The position numbers were made by a program, and so were the translations under genes. DNA of 50,381 nucleotides from Stagonosporopsis chrysanthemi (Eukaryota; Ascomycota; Dothideomycetes; Pleosporales; Didymellaceae), in NCBI GenBank assembly GCA_022560025.1, contig JAFISE010000203.1:1-50381 (forward strand), in the 5' to 3' direction. A model generated the notes under the pieces. It was given only the letters and a program-made list of their open reading frames with translations. It was not told the origin of the DNA and searched no databases. This document shows, in pieces, positions 1-12,959 of the stretch. The stretch's first letter is position 1; every line of letters starts with the position of its first letter.

Positions 1-2254
1 CTCTTTAGAAGTAGAATTTATATAGATTTAGTTAAAAGCTAATTAAATATTAAACTTTATAAATCTCTTTACTTAAGATAGTTAAGCAAGTAGCTTATCT
101 ATATAGAGTATTAAATAAAAGTCTTTACAAGTTAAATTATTTAATTTATAATAGTCTAGATAGATATACAGGCTTTTATTTAGTTTTTATATACACAGTA
201 TAGGTAATATAAATAGGCTTTAGCTATATTTAATCTAACTATAGTATAGCTATTCTTATATAAACTTCTTAGTAGCTTTAAGTTCTTCTAAGTTCTATTT
301 ATACAAGAAAGAGTAATAGTTTAGTAAGAGTTCTTCTAAAACAATCTTGTAGTTATAAAGGCAATATTCTAGAAGGCTTTTAGCTTCTGCCTTACTAAAT
401 ATATTAGTTTACTAAGAGTATTAAGCTAGTAAGTATTCTTAGATTAGTTAAGTATTATTAGAGTTGTCTTAGTTTACTTCTTCTTTATAATACAATTTAT
501 CTTATATAAATTAGTTGTAAAGAACTTGTTTTATAGTTTCTTTATTAAGTAGTAGAAAGTATTAGCTAAGAGTATAGTAATAGTAGTAACCTTAGTTAGA
601 CTAGTTACAAAGGTGTTTACTACTTTATTAAGTAGTACTAAAGGTTGTAAACAAAACTTAAGCAACTTTAATATACTTCTTATATATTAAATAGTTATAC
701 TAGAGCTATATTATTACTAATACTTTTTTTATTTTTATAGAGTATTTTTTACTTTATATCTTATTAAGCTTTGCCTTTTCTAAGAGGTTATTACAAACTT
801 ATTAATAGAAGTAGTACAGAATTATATAATTAAGAGTATTTAGTAGGCTATATTAACGTAGACTTATTAATATTAAGTTGTAGCTTAAAACACTTTAACT
901 ACTTAATTCTAATAATACAGTCTTGTAGTTTAAAGTCTAGAATAATAAAAAAGTAGTTATATACCTTCTAGCTATTAACTATAAGGTGTAATTATTTGTA
1001 CTAGGTTATAAGAGAAGTAATTTAATCTTAGAACTCTTTAACTTAAACTAAGAAGAGTACTTTTTAGATAGCTTACAAAGAGAAGTAAAAATAGAATATC
1101 TAATATTAGAGTTTAAAAACAAAGATTCTTAGGCACTAGTGTAAACTAAGTAGTAAAGTTAAACACTAAGCCCTTAGTTATAAAGAATTATAAAGGTAAA
1201 GAAATAAAGACTACTAAACAAATAAGATAGTAAGAGATTAGATAGATTGTATTAGTTTAGGCTTAGGTAAGATAATCCTTCTAGGCAGAACTGTTTTCTA
1301 TAGAGATTATATTAGTCTTATTAAAGTCTTCTTTAGTATTAATAAAGTCTTCTAATTATACCTTAATTTTACGTATATAGAGTACTATACAATTCTTAGT
1401 AAAGTCTTCTAGCTTTTTATAGTTATAGCAAGCTTTTAAAGTTATAGCTTTTATAAGTATAAGTATGTTAGGAAGTTAGTAGAGTGTAAAGATACTTTAG
1501 GCAAAGTAAGTAGATTAGCTTACAAAGAAGTAACTTTATTAACCTATTATAACAGAGCTTTGTTTTGTATCTAACTAGTAAGTTCTTATTAATCTTAAAA
1601 GTTATAAAACAGTATAAGTTAGTATAGTAGAGTTGTTCTTTCTTTCTATATTGTAGGTAGTTAGGTATTCTACTATTTAAGAAAAAGAATTATACTATTA
1701 CTGCTTAAAGCTTAGATTAAGTACTTAAATACTTAAGGAGATCTTAGTCTATATATAGTAAAACTATTTTAATTAAAGTACCTTTTCTTTAATAGCTACA
1801 CTAAGAAAGCAGCTCTTAAAAGTAGAGAAAGCTTCTAATTTCTCTATTTAAAGTTAATTAAAGGCTGCTTAGCTTTCTACCTGTATATTCCTAGTAACAA
1901 AGTATGTCTTAAAGAGTATAATTATCTCTTTTACAGTATAAAAATAGTCTTACTTGTTATTAGAAAAGTACTAAGGTTCTAAGTATTTTTTAGCTAATCT
2001 AAAGGTATAACCTTAGACAAAGGCTATAAGCGTACATACACTCTAATAATAGTCTGTATTAATATTAAGTTAGTCTAAAATAGAGGTATACTATTATTAA
2101 TAAGTAAAGTTACTTCTATCTATAAGAACCTTAATATTAAAAGTCTTTTTATAAAGCTTCTTATATACTATAAGTACTTAGCTAACTTCTAATAGCTGCC
2201 TTATAGTAGATTAATATACTATACCTATTAGTAGTGTTTCTATTATAAGTAGAG
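1..2254 (-). mobile_element. RIP-degraded Ty3/gypsy fragment, inverted
   Basis: This tract is the reverse complement of positions about 3028-5280 of the neighbouring gypsy element, with nearly constant spacing, so it is a piece of another copy of the same family in the opposite orientation. It runs off the left edge of the window and stops abruptly at the LTR of the element at 2255. It is very AT-rich with stop codons in all frames, and most differences from the other copies are transitions, as RIP produces. No coding capacity remains. Confidence 0.85.
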
Positions 2255-2532
2255 TGTAAGAACAAGCCTAGTTCTTTAAGCTTATATTTTACTACCTAAC
2301 AACCACCTAACTTAGATCTGTCTTTTAACTGCTCCTTAGTATAGTCTTCTCTAAGCTCCTAGGTGTAAGAAGAGAAGCCTCTATAGAGTTTAGATAGATA
2401 GTTTTAAAGTATTCTTTAGTACAAGACCTATAGGAATAGAGATCTAGTCTTGTAGTTTATTCTAGTACTTTTATACACCTTATAGTAAATACCTATACAA
2501 TTTAGACCTCTTTAGTATTCTGTATTATTATA
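2255..2532 (+). repeat. 5' LTR of the gypsy element
   Basis: The sequence starts TGTAAG and ends at the position of an original ...CGTTACA. It aligns over its full length with the 3' LTR (9211-9489), the LTR at 45655-45931, and the reverse complement of the unmutated solo LTR at 46730-47007. It is strongly RIP-mutated. Confidence 0.88.
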
Positions 2533-5500
2533 TTATACTTTAAAACTTATTCTAGCTAGTAATAGCTTTATAATAATATTACTATAGTTTATTTAGTTAT
2601 TTATATAAGTGTAGCTAAAGTATTATGCCTAAACTAAATAAGTCTTTAAATTATTTATATAATAGTTAGGATACTAAAGATCTCTTAATAACTAAAGTCT
2701 ATAGGTTTAGAACTGCTTATAACTTACTGCTTTAGGATTAACTTTAGAAAAGCTGTATTAGATTCTGCTAAGATAGACACTTAGAGACTATTAATAACCT
2801 ACTTAATTTAAATACAACCTTAATATTAGGTACTACTATAAGACCTACTACTTAGTCCTAGAACTAATTAGAGGCTAGACACTTTTAAGGCCTTATATTA
2901 GTATAACTGTCTTCTACTAACAACAGATCTAATTTAGAGCTATCTTACTATAATCTCTTAGAAGAGATAGCCTAACTGCAGTAAGAACTTGCTTAGTTAC
3001 GTGCTAGTCTTACTCTAGCAGATTGCCCCCTACTTACAATAGAAACACTACTAATAAGTGTACTGTATTAATCTACTATAAAGTAGCTATCTAAAGCTAG
3101 CTTAGTACTTATAGTACACAAGAAGCTCTTTAAAAAGACTTCTAATATTAAGGTTCTTACTAATAGAAGTAACTCTACTTTTTAGTAATAGTATACCTTT
3201 ATTTAAGACTAACTTAATATTAATACAGACTACTATTAGAGTGTATATATATATATAGCTCTTGTCTAAGGTTATATATCTAGATTAGCTAAAGAATACT
3301 TAGAACCTTAGTACTTTTCTAACAATAAGACAGATTACTTTTATACTACAAAAGAGATAATTACGCTTCTTAAGATATACTTTGTTACTAGAAACAAGCA
3401 GGCAGAAAGCTAAGCAGCCTTTAATTAACTTTAAATAGAGAAATTAGAAGCTTTCTCTACTTTTAAGAGCTACTTTCTTAGTGCAGCTATTAAAAGAAAA
3501 GTACTCTAATTAGAATAGTTTTACTATATATAGACTAAGATCTCTTTAAGTATTTAAGTACCTAATCTAGGCTTTAAGTAGCAATAGTATAATTCTTTCT
3601 CTTAAATAGTAGAATACCTAACTACCTATAATATAGAAAAGAAGAACAACTTTACTATACTAACTTATACTGTTTTGTAACCTCTAAGATTAACAAAAAC
3701 ATCTTAGTTAGATATAAAACAAAGCTCTGTTATAACAAGTTAATAAGATTGCTTTTCTTCTAGCTAATCTACTTACTTTACTTAGAGTACTCTTGCACCT
3801 TGCTAACTCTCTAATATACCTGTACCTATAAAGAATATAACTCTAAGAGCTTGCTATAACTATAAGAAGCTAGAACACTTTACTAATGATTATCTAGTAC
3901 TCTGCGTACATAAAATTAAAGTAGAATAAAAAGACTTTATTAATACTAAAGAAGACTTTAACAAGACTAATATAATCTCTATAGAAAACAGTTCTGCCTA
4001 AGAAGATTATCTTACCTAGGCCTAAACTAATATAATCTATCTAATCTCTTACTGTCTTATTTATTTAGCAGATCTTATTTCTTTACTTCTACTATTCTTT
4101 ATAACTAAGAGCTTAGTATTTAACTCTACTTTTTAGTTAACACTAGTGCCTAAGGATTTTTGTTTTTAAACTCTAATATTGTATATTCTATCTTTACTTT
4201 ACTTTATAAACTTATCTAAAAACTACACTTCTTAGTTTAGATTAAAGGTTTCTAAGATTAAATTACTTTTCTTATAACCTAGTATATATAGTCATACCTT
4301 ATAGTTAATAGCTAGAAAGTATATAACTGCTTTTTTATTATTATAGACTTTAGATTACAAGACTATATTATTAGAATTAAGTAGCTAAAGTATTTTAAGC
4401 TATAACTTAATATAGATAAGTCTTAGTTAATATAGCCTACTAAATACTCTTAATTATACAATCCTGTGCTGCTCTTATTAATAACTTTGCAACAACTCCT
4501 TAGAAAAGGCAAAGCCTAACAAGACGCAGAGTAACAAGATACTTTATAGAAATAAAAAGAGTATTAGTAACAATACAGCCTTAGTATAACTATTTAATAT
4601 ATAAAAAGTATATTAAGGTTACTTAAGTTTTCTTTATAACTTTTAGTACTACTTAACAAAGTAGTAAATACTTTTATAACTAGTCTATCTTAGGTAACTA
4701 CTATTACTATACTCTTAGCTAATACTTTTTACTTTTTAATAAAGAAACTATAAAACAAGTTCTTTATAACTAATCTATGTAAGATAAATTGTATTATAAA
4801 AGAAAAGTATAACTAAGACAACTTTAATAATACTTAACTAATCTAAGAATACTTACTAGCTTAATACTCTTAGTATGCTAATATATTTAGTAAAGTAGAA
4901 GCTAAAAGCCTTCTAGAACACTACTTCTATTACTATAGAATTATTTTAAAAGAACTCTTACTAAACTATTACTTTTTTCTGTATAAATAAAACTTAAAAG
5001 AACTTAAAGCTACTAAGAAGTTTATATAAAAATAGCTGCGCTACAGTTAGATTAAATACAGCTAAAGCCTATTTATATTACTTACACTATATATACAAAA
5101 ACTAAATAAAAGCCTGTATATCTATATAGACTATTACAAATTAAATAATCTAACTTGTAAAGACTTTTATTTAATACTCTGTATAGACAAGTTACTTGCT
5201 TAACTATCTAAGACAAAGATATTTACTAAGTTTAATATTTAGTTAGCTTTTAACTAAATCTATATAGATTCTGCCTTTAAAAAGTATACTATGTTCTAGA
5301 CATATTATAGTATATACAAGTATAAAGTCTTACTATTTAGTTTATATAATAGCTTTGCTGCGTACTAATACTATATAAATAATATTCTAATTAAATACTT
5401 AGATAGCTTTTGTATTACTTACTTAGATAATATCTTTATCTACTTTAAAGATATTTAGACTTACTAGATATATATTAAAAAAGTTCTAGAATATCTTTAC

Positions 5501-8500
5501 TCTATATACTTATAAGTTAATGTTAAGAAAAGTAAATTCTATATAAATTACACTTAGTACCTTAAGTATATCTTAATAAACAAAGGTATTAAGGTAGATT
5601 CTAAGAAAGTACAAGTCTTAGTAGACTAGAAGCTACTTACAACTATAATAAGTATAAAAGTATTCTTAAGCTTTACTAGTTTTTATTAACAATTTATACC
5701 TAAGTTCTTTTTAGTAGTAAAACTTTTAATTATATTATAAAGTTTATTAAATACCTTTAAATAGACTTTAAACTACTAGGCTAGCTTTAAGAAGCTTAAA
5801 CAGAGCTTATTAGCTATCTTAACTCTGTGCTACTTTAACTTAGACCTTAAGACAAAGCTTAAGACTAATATATTAGATAGAGTAGTAGCTAGTGTTACGT
5901 CTTAGAAATATACAGTCAACTGCTAGTACTTTATAGTATTTTATAGCTATTCTCTATTAGGTTTAGAGCTTAACTAAGAGATCTATAATAAAAAGCTCTT
6001 TACTATCTTCTAAGCTTTTAATAAGTAGAGAGTAGAGCTAACATCTATACTAAATTAGATCTTAGTCTACTTAAACTACTGTTTTCTAGAATATTTTATA
6101 ACTACTAAAGTCTTAAATACTTAATAAGCTAAGTAAGCAGAGGTATTTGCTCTGTTTAACTTTTAAATCAAGTACACTCTAAGAAAGAATAATAAGAAAG
6201 TAGATATCTTTAGCTAAAAAGAGCAAGACTTAGCTAACCTTAAGTTATCTTAAAAAGATAATTGCTCTTAGGTAATATTAAGTCTCTAACAACTTTACAA
6301 CTATATTAACTTTAATCTTGCCTAAGTCTATTTTTTATATTCTTTAGTATACACTATCTACACCTTGCAGCTAGAAATATAGTTATATTTCTTAGAACTA
6401 ATTAAAGCTATACTGTAATAAAATTACTAGGCTTTTAAAAAAAAGTAAAAATCTCTAGCTTCTAGCTATTAGATTTATAATAGTCTACTTTTATATTAAG
6501 ATTAGTTATATATAGTCTTAGACTCTTTGTTATATATACGCCTTATCTAGGAAGCCTATAACTAAGTATCTACTGCTTACCTAAGTGTAAAGAAAACCTA
6601 CTAGCTACTATTCTAACAGTATTACTAGCAAGGTATAAGCGCTAGCTGCAAACAACATAAGTAAACCTATATCTTTTGTTACTACAGGTATTTAAAGCAG
6701 ACTTAACTCTATAAGTATATATACCTGCTACTTATCTTTAATTAACCTATATAGTACCTATATATAGATTTTAAAGATTTTTTAAAGAATAAAGCTAGAT
6801 ATAATTAGATACTTATTATCATTAACTATTTAATAAAATAAGTAATTACTATTCTATACTATAAGACAACAACTATATAAAAAATAGCTTCTTTGTTTAT
6901 TTAATAAGTCTATTGTTTTAGATATACTCTTAAGTTAATAGTATCTAATTATAAACCTTAGTTTATATTCTATTTCTAGTCTAAGGTTTGTAAGATTATT
7001 AGTGTTAAAGTTAAGCTTTCTACTACTTACTATAAGAAAACTAACAGCTAAACAGAGATTATAAACAAGTATATTAACTAGTAGCTATAACTATTTATTA
7101 TATACTATTAAGATAACTAGTCTAAATTACTGCTGTTTATTAACTATATACAGCTTATTTTACTTTATTCTAGTATTAAAATAACTCTCTATTAAGTATT
7201 GTTTAGAAACAAACCTAGACAGAGCTAGTAGTAGAATAGACATGATATAGATATAACTCCTTATAACAACTTAAACTACTAAGATATACTTGCTCTAGTA
7301 ACCTGTATATACTAAGCTTAGAAGGTAGCTAAAGAGAATATAGAAAAAGCGCAGCTGTAAATAAAAGCTACTAAGGACAAGTACTACAGTCTAGTTAACT
7401 AGGCAGTAGGTAACAAAGTATACTTGTTAACTAAGAACTTAGCTATTAAGCGTCTTAGCTAAAAGCTATCTAACCTATAGAAAGGTCTATTTAAAGTTCT
7501 TAAGCAAGTTAGTTATTTATAGTAATTAAAACTTTTTTTAGTTTACAAATTTACAATATCTTTACTCTAGATATACTCTACAAAGACTAAGTAGACTCTT
7601 TGCCTATATAAAAAGCTCTAAAACTCTTAGGTATCTTAATTTAAAGAGTTAAAGAATAGAAAGTATAAGAGATACTTGCAAGTAAGCTAGTTTAATAATA
7701 CTTAAAGTACTGTATAAGTTAGCTAAGACACAACTCTAACTTTACTTAGTACTTAGTAGAAAACTTTAAAAACACTCTTTACAAGCTAAGAGTATTTTAA
7801 AATATATATTTTTAATTACTAAGTCTTCTAAAGTAGTTACTAAATTAGATAAAATTTTAAAAAAAAAACAGCAAGTAACAGTTTAAGTAAGCACGTTATA
7901 AATTTAAAAGACAAAGAAAATTTAGACTACTTTAAACTCTTACTAACCTAGCTAAGTAATAGAGAAAAACGCTAACTCTACTATATATATAGTAATTAAG
8001 CTAGAGCCTTACTAACGTTGCTTATTTCTTTTTTAGTGTCTACTAAGAGAGTATCTAAATTAGCTAATACTTTTTTAAGTACTAACTTCTTTAAGTTCTT
8101 ACTCTTAGTGCTCTGCTAAAGAGCCTTAACTACTAGAGCCTGTAGAGATACTACTACTTACCTTAGCTCTGCTACTTTATTGTACAAGGACTTTACCTGC
8201 GTAATAAGTGCTTTTATTACTTCTACTAAGGCCTAGTTAGATATAAGCTGTATATAGTACTAGTAAAGCAATATATTAGTAGTAAATACCTTTTTAAGCT
8301 GTACAGTTGCTACTTGTATAATACTTGCTAAGGTATAAGCAGACTAACAGAGGTTATCTTAAGTAGTCTTATAAACAGCTTATACAGCTACTACCTCTAG
8401 CTTCTTTAACTCTTTACTTTTCTCTACTATAGCTTCTTTCTACACAATAAAGTTGCTTTAAAAAGTATTATACTTAGGTTTAATATAAATTAGTACTTAT

Positions 8501-9210
8501 TTAAAAGTTAGCCTAAAGACTAAGAAAAAAAAGTAATAGTAATTAAATTAGATAATACTTCTTGTTTTAAAGTGTATAATAAGCACACTTTAATAACAAT
8601 ACTTTGTTAAAGGTGTATACTACTATATTCTTCTATATAAAGGCTTAAATTAAACAAAGGTAGATAACTTAATAGGCTACTATAAGAGCGCTAAGAAAGA
8701 CAGGTATTAGTATAGTAACTAAAAAACAAGCCTAGCAATAGTTAGTAGCAATTAGATAAAGTTATTTAAAGTACTTATAGCAAGAATTAGTATCTGTTAG
8801 AGAATAAAAACTAGCAGAGCACATATTATTTACTTAAGAAGTATACTGTAAGTAATTTAACTTAATTAAGAAGTAGATTAAATATATTTCTATAGTTACT
8901 ATAACTTTAGTAAAAGCTACCTTGTTATAGTATAGGCTCTTACAACAGCTATAAGCCTAGTAATAATCTAATTTGCCTAGTTATTATTACTAAAGAGCTT
9001 GCCTAGAATAGATAAGTACAAAGTAGCTAATATAGCTTGTGCAGTAAAACCTAAATAGAGGTTAATAATAGTAAAGAAAGACTAGAGTCTTAAGACAAAT
9101 AAAAGTTAGATAGGTTTTATACCTTCTTAAAGTTTAAACCTTTATAGTATAAGAATTTTTCTTATAATTTTGCAGAATTAGAGACAATCTACTTATAAGA
9201 AGAGAAGTAA

Positions 9211-9489
9211 TACAAGAATAAGCCTAGTTCTTTTAAGCTTACCTTATACTACTTAACAACTACTTAACTTAAATCTGTCTTACAACTACTTCTTAGTACA
9301 GTCTTTTCTAAGCTTCTAGGTATAAGAAGAGAAGTCTCTACAGAGTTTAGATAGATAGTTTTAAAGTATTCTTTTATACAAGACCTATAGAAATAGAGAT
9401 CTAGTCTTATAGTTTATCTTAGTGCTTCTATACACCTTATAGCAGATACCTATGCAATTTAGACTCTTTTAGTATTCTGCGTTGTTGTA
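9211..9489 (+). repeat. 3' LTR of the gypsy element
   Basis: It pairs with 2255-2532 in direct orientation and is somewhat less mutated at its right end, which reads GCGTTGTTGTA against the original GCGTCGTTACA. A polypurine-like tract lies immediately upstream. Confidence 0.87.
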
Positions 9490-10985
9490 CTATTATATTA
9501 GATTTTCTTCTATAATAGCTCTAGGATTTTGCTCTAGATAAACACTATTATAAACTTGTAGTCTTCTGTGCTATTATTAAACTTAAAGAAGCTACGTAGT
9601 AGTAAGAACTTTCTTTAGCTAAGTAGTATAAAGAACAAGTTTATAGAGTCTTCTTTCTTCTACTTAATTTTAAAAAACTTCTAGTAGTTTTTATAATAAG
9701 TAAAGATAGAATCTTAGACTAGCTGTTTCTTTACTAAGCAGAGCTTAGCCTATATCTAGATTAATCTCTTAGTAATCTATTATTAGATTAGTTCTCTATA
9801 AGTACTAAACTGTATAGTACCTATAATCTAGTAGGTATAGGTAACAAGGTTCTCTAGCACTTAAGTATACTAAAACACTGTCTTAATATCTTTTGCCTAC
9901 TAGTTAATCTACTAGAGAGTTAGAGACGTTTTCTCTGTACCTAGCTTTAGCTTTAGCTAGACGTTGTTTAATATATGTATAAGCTGCCTAGCCTTATTAA
10001 AGGCTAGCTAGCTATAGCTCAGAGTCTGCCTGCCCTAAGCTTCTTTTATTATTGCTACTACGCAATTAAGTTACTTCTATTACAGCTTAATCTTAGCAAT
10101 TAGTATATTACAAAGCTCTGCTTCCTCTAGAGTATCTAGTCTTTTTGCAACTATTACCTAGAGACTTGCTACTTCTTTCTAGCTCTTGCGCCTCTTTAGG
10201 TGTACTAAGAGCGTTGTTGCTCTTATATTAATAGGCGTAAAATTTCTATTACCTAATACGTTTGCTAAGGTGTTATCTTTATAATTAGTATTGTTGCAAC
10301 GTGTTTCTAGAGTTGTTCTAAGGTTGTTAAAGAGTGCGTCTTCTGCGCTCTGTGTTGCACTCTAGAGAGTACAATGTCTTCTAGCTATTATTAACACGTA
10401 GCTAGTAATCTACTCTAAGTTGCAAGTTAACTGCCTCTTTTAAAAAGAAATAAAAAAGATTTAAATTATAGGTTTACTATAAGTATTACTATAAGTAGGC
10501 AATTAGACTTAAAGTAGATAGAATAGCTTTAAAGCTAAGTTAAGATTGTATCTAGATATTAGATAAATCTTTAAAGTGTAAGCTTCTAGATTTAATAGAA
10601 GTATATATATAGAAAGCCTGTGCGCAGCCTAGCTCTTAGCCTAGGTGTGCCTAAGGTAGAGCTAAGAAGTATTAGAGAGAGATCCTATAACAAGTTTGCA
10701 CAATAGTAGAGGCAAAGTTATATATTATAGCGTATAAAGGTATTATATAACGCGCAGTAAGTAGATTTATATACTTTACAAGGTCTAATTCTTGTTATAA
10801 GGTAAGCTTCTACTACTACTTATTAGTAACTTTTTAAAGAACCTAATTGTGTTAATAGATGCGCAACAATATAGAGCAATTAACACTATGTTTTTTTGCA
10901 ATCTAAGTGTATACAAGTTTGTTGTTAGGCTTTAAATTATAAATCTCTGCAATAGCATTATTAATTCCTAGCATATTATTACGCG
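9490..10985. mobile_element. RIP-degraded repeat, unclassified
   Basis: This is an AT-rich tract full of stop codons. It does not continue either neighbouring gypsy copy. On the minus strand, reading through stops, there are long stretches of protein-like sequence, which suggests a decayed transposon ORF, but I could not assign a family. The mutation load falls towards 10,985, where normal composition resumes. No intact gene is seen. Confidence 0.55.
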
Positions 10986-11394
10986 TCAAAATAGGTGCGT
11001 TGTTTGGTTATGCCGTGCATTGGTTGAATCTGTGCATTGCGCGCACAGACACAGTATCTCTACTTGCCGGCAGCAAATTTTGCTCCTTCAGGTATATTTT
11101 GGAGGCAAGATGACGATTGCACCACACACAGGAGGATCCCGTAGTTCTCAGCCGTTGATCAGGTGGAATCTGATCACAGCCGGCTGTCGAGCGATATCCG
11201 TGCGAGCGGATGCATACTAGTACTGTAACCACCTGGCATAGATCACATGATATTCTATTGTAGCAGGCACTGCCCGGTGTGGGCAAGTGCACTTACCTCT
11301 GAGCTGAGGGCTCCTGTAGACGAACATCAGAACATCACAACACGAGAACAGATAGCAATACAAGCGTTGACCCGCAGCACCCACTTGACACTGC
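10986..11394. other. gene-free transition from RIP tract to gene island
   Basis: Normal composition begins here. Short overlapping frames exist on both strands, but none has a recognisable domain. The rest of the M20 peptidase, whose 5' part ends at 11395, is not found here. Confidence 0.5.
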
Positions 11395-11721
11395 TTACGC
11401 AGTTACAAGTACAGCCAAGCGGATAGGAATGTCGTCCAGGCCTGTCTTCTCAGGCAGCGGCAGCGCGTCCATGTAGGCGCGAAGTAAGAGCGTCTTGCCA
11501 CTACCATTTCTTACGATGGCAGTCAAACTTGTTCCGCCTATTCCAGTCCGGATCTCAAAAGCAGGCTCCAGATTTCGGAGGAACGCAACCATCTTGGCCG
11601 CGGTCCTGTGCTCTTGTCGTGTTAGCTCCGGGTTTTGGTGGAGATCTTTGTAGAACGCATCGTATTTTGGCATATCCAATCCCCGATCACGAACGAGCGT
11701 CTGCCAAAGTGTGTCAGCCAT
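11395..11721 (-). pseudogene. M20 amidohydrolase, 5' fragment only
   Basis: The 108-residue frame matches the N-terminal part of M20-family N-acyl-amino-acid amidohydrolases (hippurate hydrolase type), which remove acyl groups from amino acids using two metal ions. The motifs visible in order are YKDLHQNPELTRQEH near residue 24, TGIGGTSLTAIVRNGSGKT in the middle, and LLLRAYMDALPLPEKTG near residue 80. In active enzymes the last reads RADMDALP, so the metal-site region has Asp changed to Tyr. Family members are about 400-440 residues; here similarity stops near residue 95 and a stop codon follows shortly, with no continuation downstream. I read it as a truncated, non-functional remnant. Confidence 0.7.
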
Positions 11722-11942
11722 TTCGTGGCCCTTAATTCCGCGAATACTGCTTTGAGAATTGTCTCACGATCCCCAGGTACAATCAAGGCCCTCAAAACGG
11801 GCCAAGAATTGTGAATATATGAAGAGCAAGTCAAATCAGTAAAGGTGAAAGGATCAGTGTTTAGAAATATGCAGAGATAGATCCGTGTTGAGCAGTTGTT
11901 AGGATAGCAGTAACATAGGCTTATTCTTATCTTCTCTACTTT

Positions 11943-12380
11943 TCATGCTCGCTGAATAGACACACTGTAACTGTTTCCAGTTTTGACGACGTTGGTGCTG
12001 GTAGTCTGTCCAGGAGCCAATCTAGCTGACGCCAGAATCTTGCCGCTGCTTGAAACCTGGAAGTTCCAATCATTGCTGCCAGGGGCGGAGCTAAAGAACC
12101 CAAACTTGTAAATGCCGTTTCCTTGGTTTGTCGCCTGGAATTGTGCGCCAATGCCACCGCCAATAAACGAGGTCTCAGGCCAATCGAAGGTCATATCGTA
12201 GCCGCAACAAGCCTGGCGAGGCTCGAGAGCAGCAGTAGTGTCATCCTGGCGAGGCTTAAGAGCGACAGTAGTGTCAAGCGACTCGGTACGGACAGCCAGA
12301 GAGGTCTCGTCAACTGGCACGATAGCTGGGAGAGCGGCCGCAAGGGTGATGAAGCTGACAACGATGATTGAAGAACGCAT
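11943..12380 (-). CDS. small secreted protein, candidate effector
   Basis: The single-exon gene encodes 145 residues. I chose the second ATG (12380) because a classical signal peptide starts there: MRSS, then a hydrophobic run ending near AAALP. A more upstream in-frame ATG (12425) would bury the signal. The pro-region holds a short tandem duplication, DTTVALKPRQ then DTTAALEPRQ, each ending in a PR|Q site that a Kex2-type protease might cut. The mature part would begin QACCGYDMTFDW and is about 90 residues, rich in Gly, Ser, Thr and Asn, with two adjacent cysteines and no domain I recognise. A TATA-like box lies about 100 bp upstream. The gene is intact although its neighbours are broken and RIP-mutated transposons flank the island, a setting typical of fungal effectors. 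The function itself is unknown. Confidence 0.75.
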   Translation of the reverse strand: MRSSIIVVSFITLAAALPAIVPVDETSLAVRTESLDTTVALKPRQDDTTAALEPRQACCGYDMTFDWPETSFIGGGIGAQFQATNQGNGIYKFGFFSSAPGSNDWNFQVSSSGKILASARLAPGQTTSTNVVKTGNSYSVSIQRA

Positions 12381-12478
12381 GATTGGTGCTCTGTAATACA
12401 GGCTTAGGTCGTATGCACAAAACAACGTAAATTGAAAGGGTTCTTGAAGGTGTGAGCACAGAAGTTATCTTGTTGGCC

Positions 12479-12484
12479 TTTATA
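12479..12484 (-). promoter_or_regulatory. TATA-like box of the small secreted protein gene
   Basis: On the minus strand the sequence reads GTTATAAAGGCC, about 100 bp upstream of the start codon at 12380. It is the only clear TATA-like element in this upstream region. Confidence 0.4.
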
Positions 12485-12499
12485 ACAGACGATTTGGCC

Positions 12500-12959
12500 A
12501 ACTGCTTGGCCTGATTATCCTTTCGCTGGTGGGTAGCTTGATCGCTGTCAAGCTTGGGAACCCTTTAGGAATGCAACTCCGTGCGTAATCTAAAAGTGTG
12601 ATAGATTAGGAAGGTTAATAACGCGCCCTAGTGATGTAGGATTGGTGAGGGGTGTCTTGCAGGCATATTTTGAAGCGACGCAACATGGCTAGTGATCCTG
12701 CGTGTGCAATATTTCGTAATCGAAAGAATTATTGCGCTGGTTCGAGCAGGTGCACTGTCATGGCAGGTGTTATCTATGGCACAACGTCGGCGCCAAGTGC
12801 CCTGGATCAATTTGCCGGAGGCTTCTGGCCATAGGAAATCCTCCTCTCCCCGCACGCCCGCCACTGCTTCGCGCGTTACGCCAACATTGCAGCAGCTCAA
12901 CGGCCAAAGGCTCATCTCTAACGAGAGCATTGATCTACTTGGCTTTCTATACACTTAGA
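12500..12959. other. intergenic, no supported gene
   Basis: Several short overlapping frames occur on both strands, but none shows a domain, signal peptide or plausible gene structure. Confidence 0.4.

Larger units (their letters stand above)
2255..9489 (+). mobile_element. RIP-degraded full-length Ty3/gypsy LTR retrotransposon
   Basis: The element is bounded by direct LTRs of 278-279 bp (2255-2532 and 9211-9489). Reading through stops, the reverse transcriptase is recognisable near 5330-5450: a YLDDIFIY-type active site survives as YLDNIFIY at about 5413-5440. RNase H follows. Integrase lies near 6650-7390, with relics of the IDFKDF, SDRGPQF and DGQTEIVNQY motifs in the order typical of Ty3/gypsy pol. 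A purine-rich tract (9198-9208) lies just before the 3' LTR. The flanking five bases do not match (TAGAG before, CTATT after), so no target duplication is visible and at least one junction was probably rearranged. Every frame is broken; most changes are C-to-T or G-to-A. Confidence 0.9.

Noticed and set aside
1..10985. AT-rich block as a possible centromere
   Set aside because: The content is fully explained by RIP-mutated retrotransposons, and similar blocks recur between gene islands.
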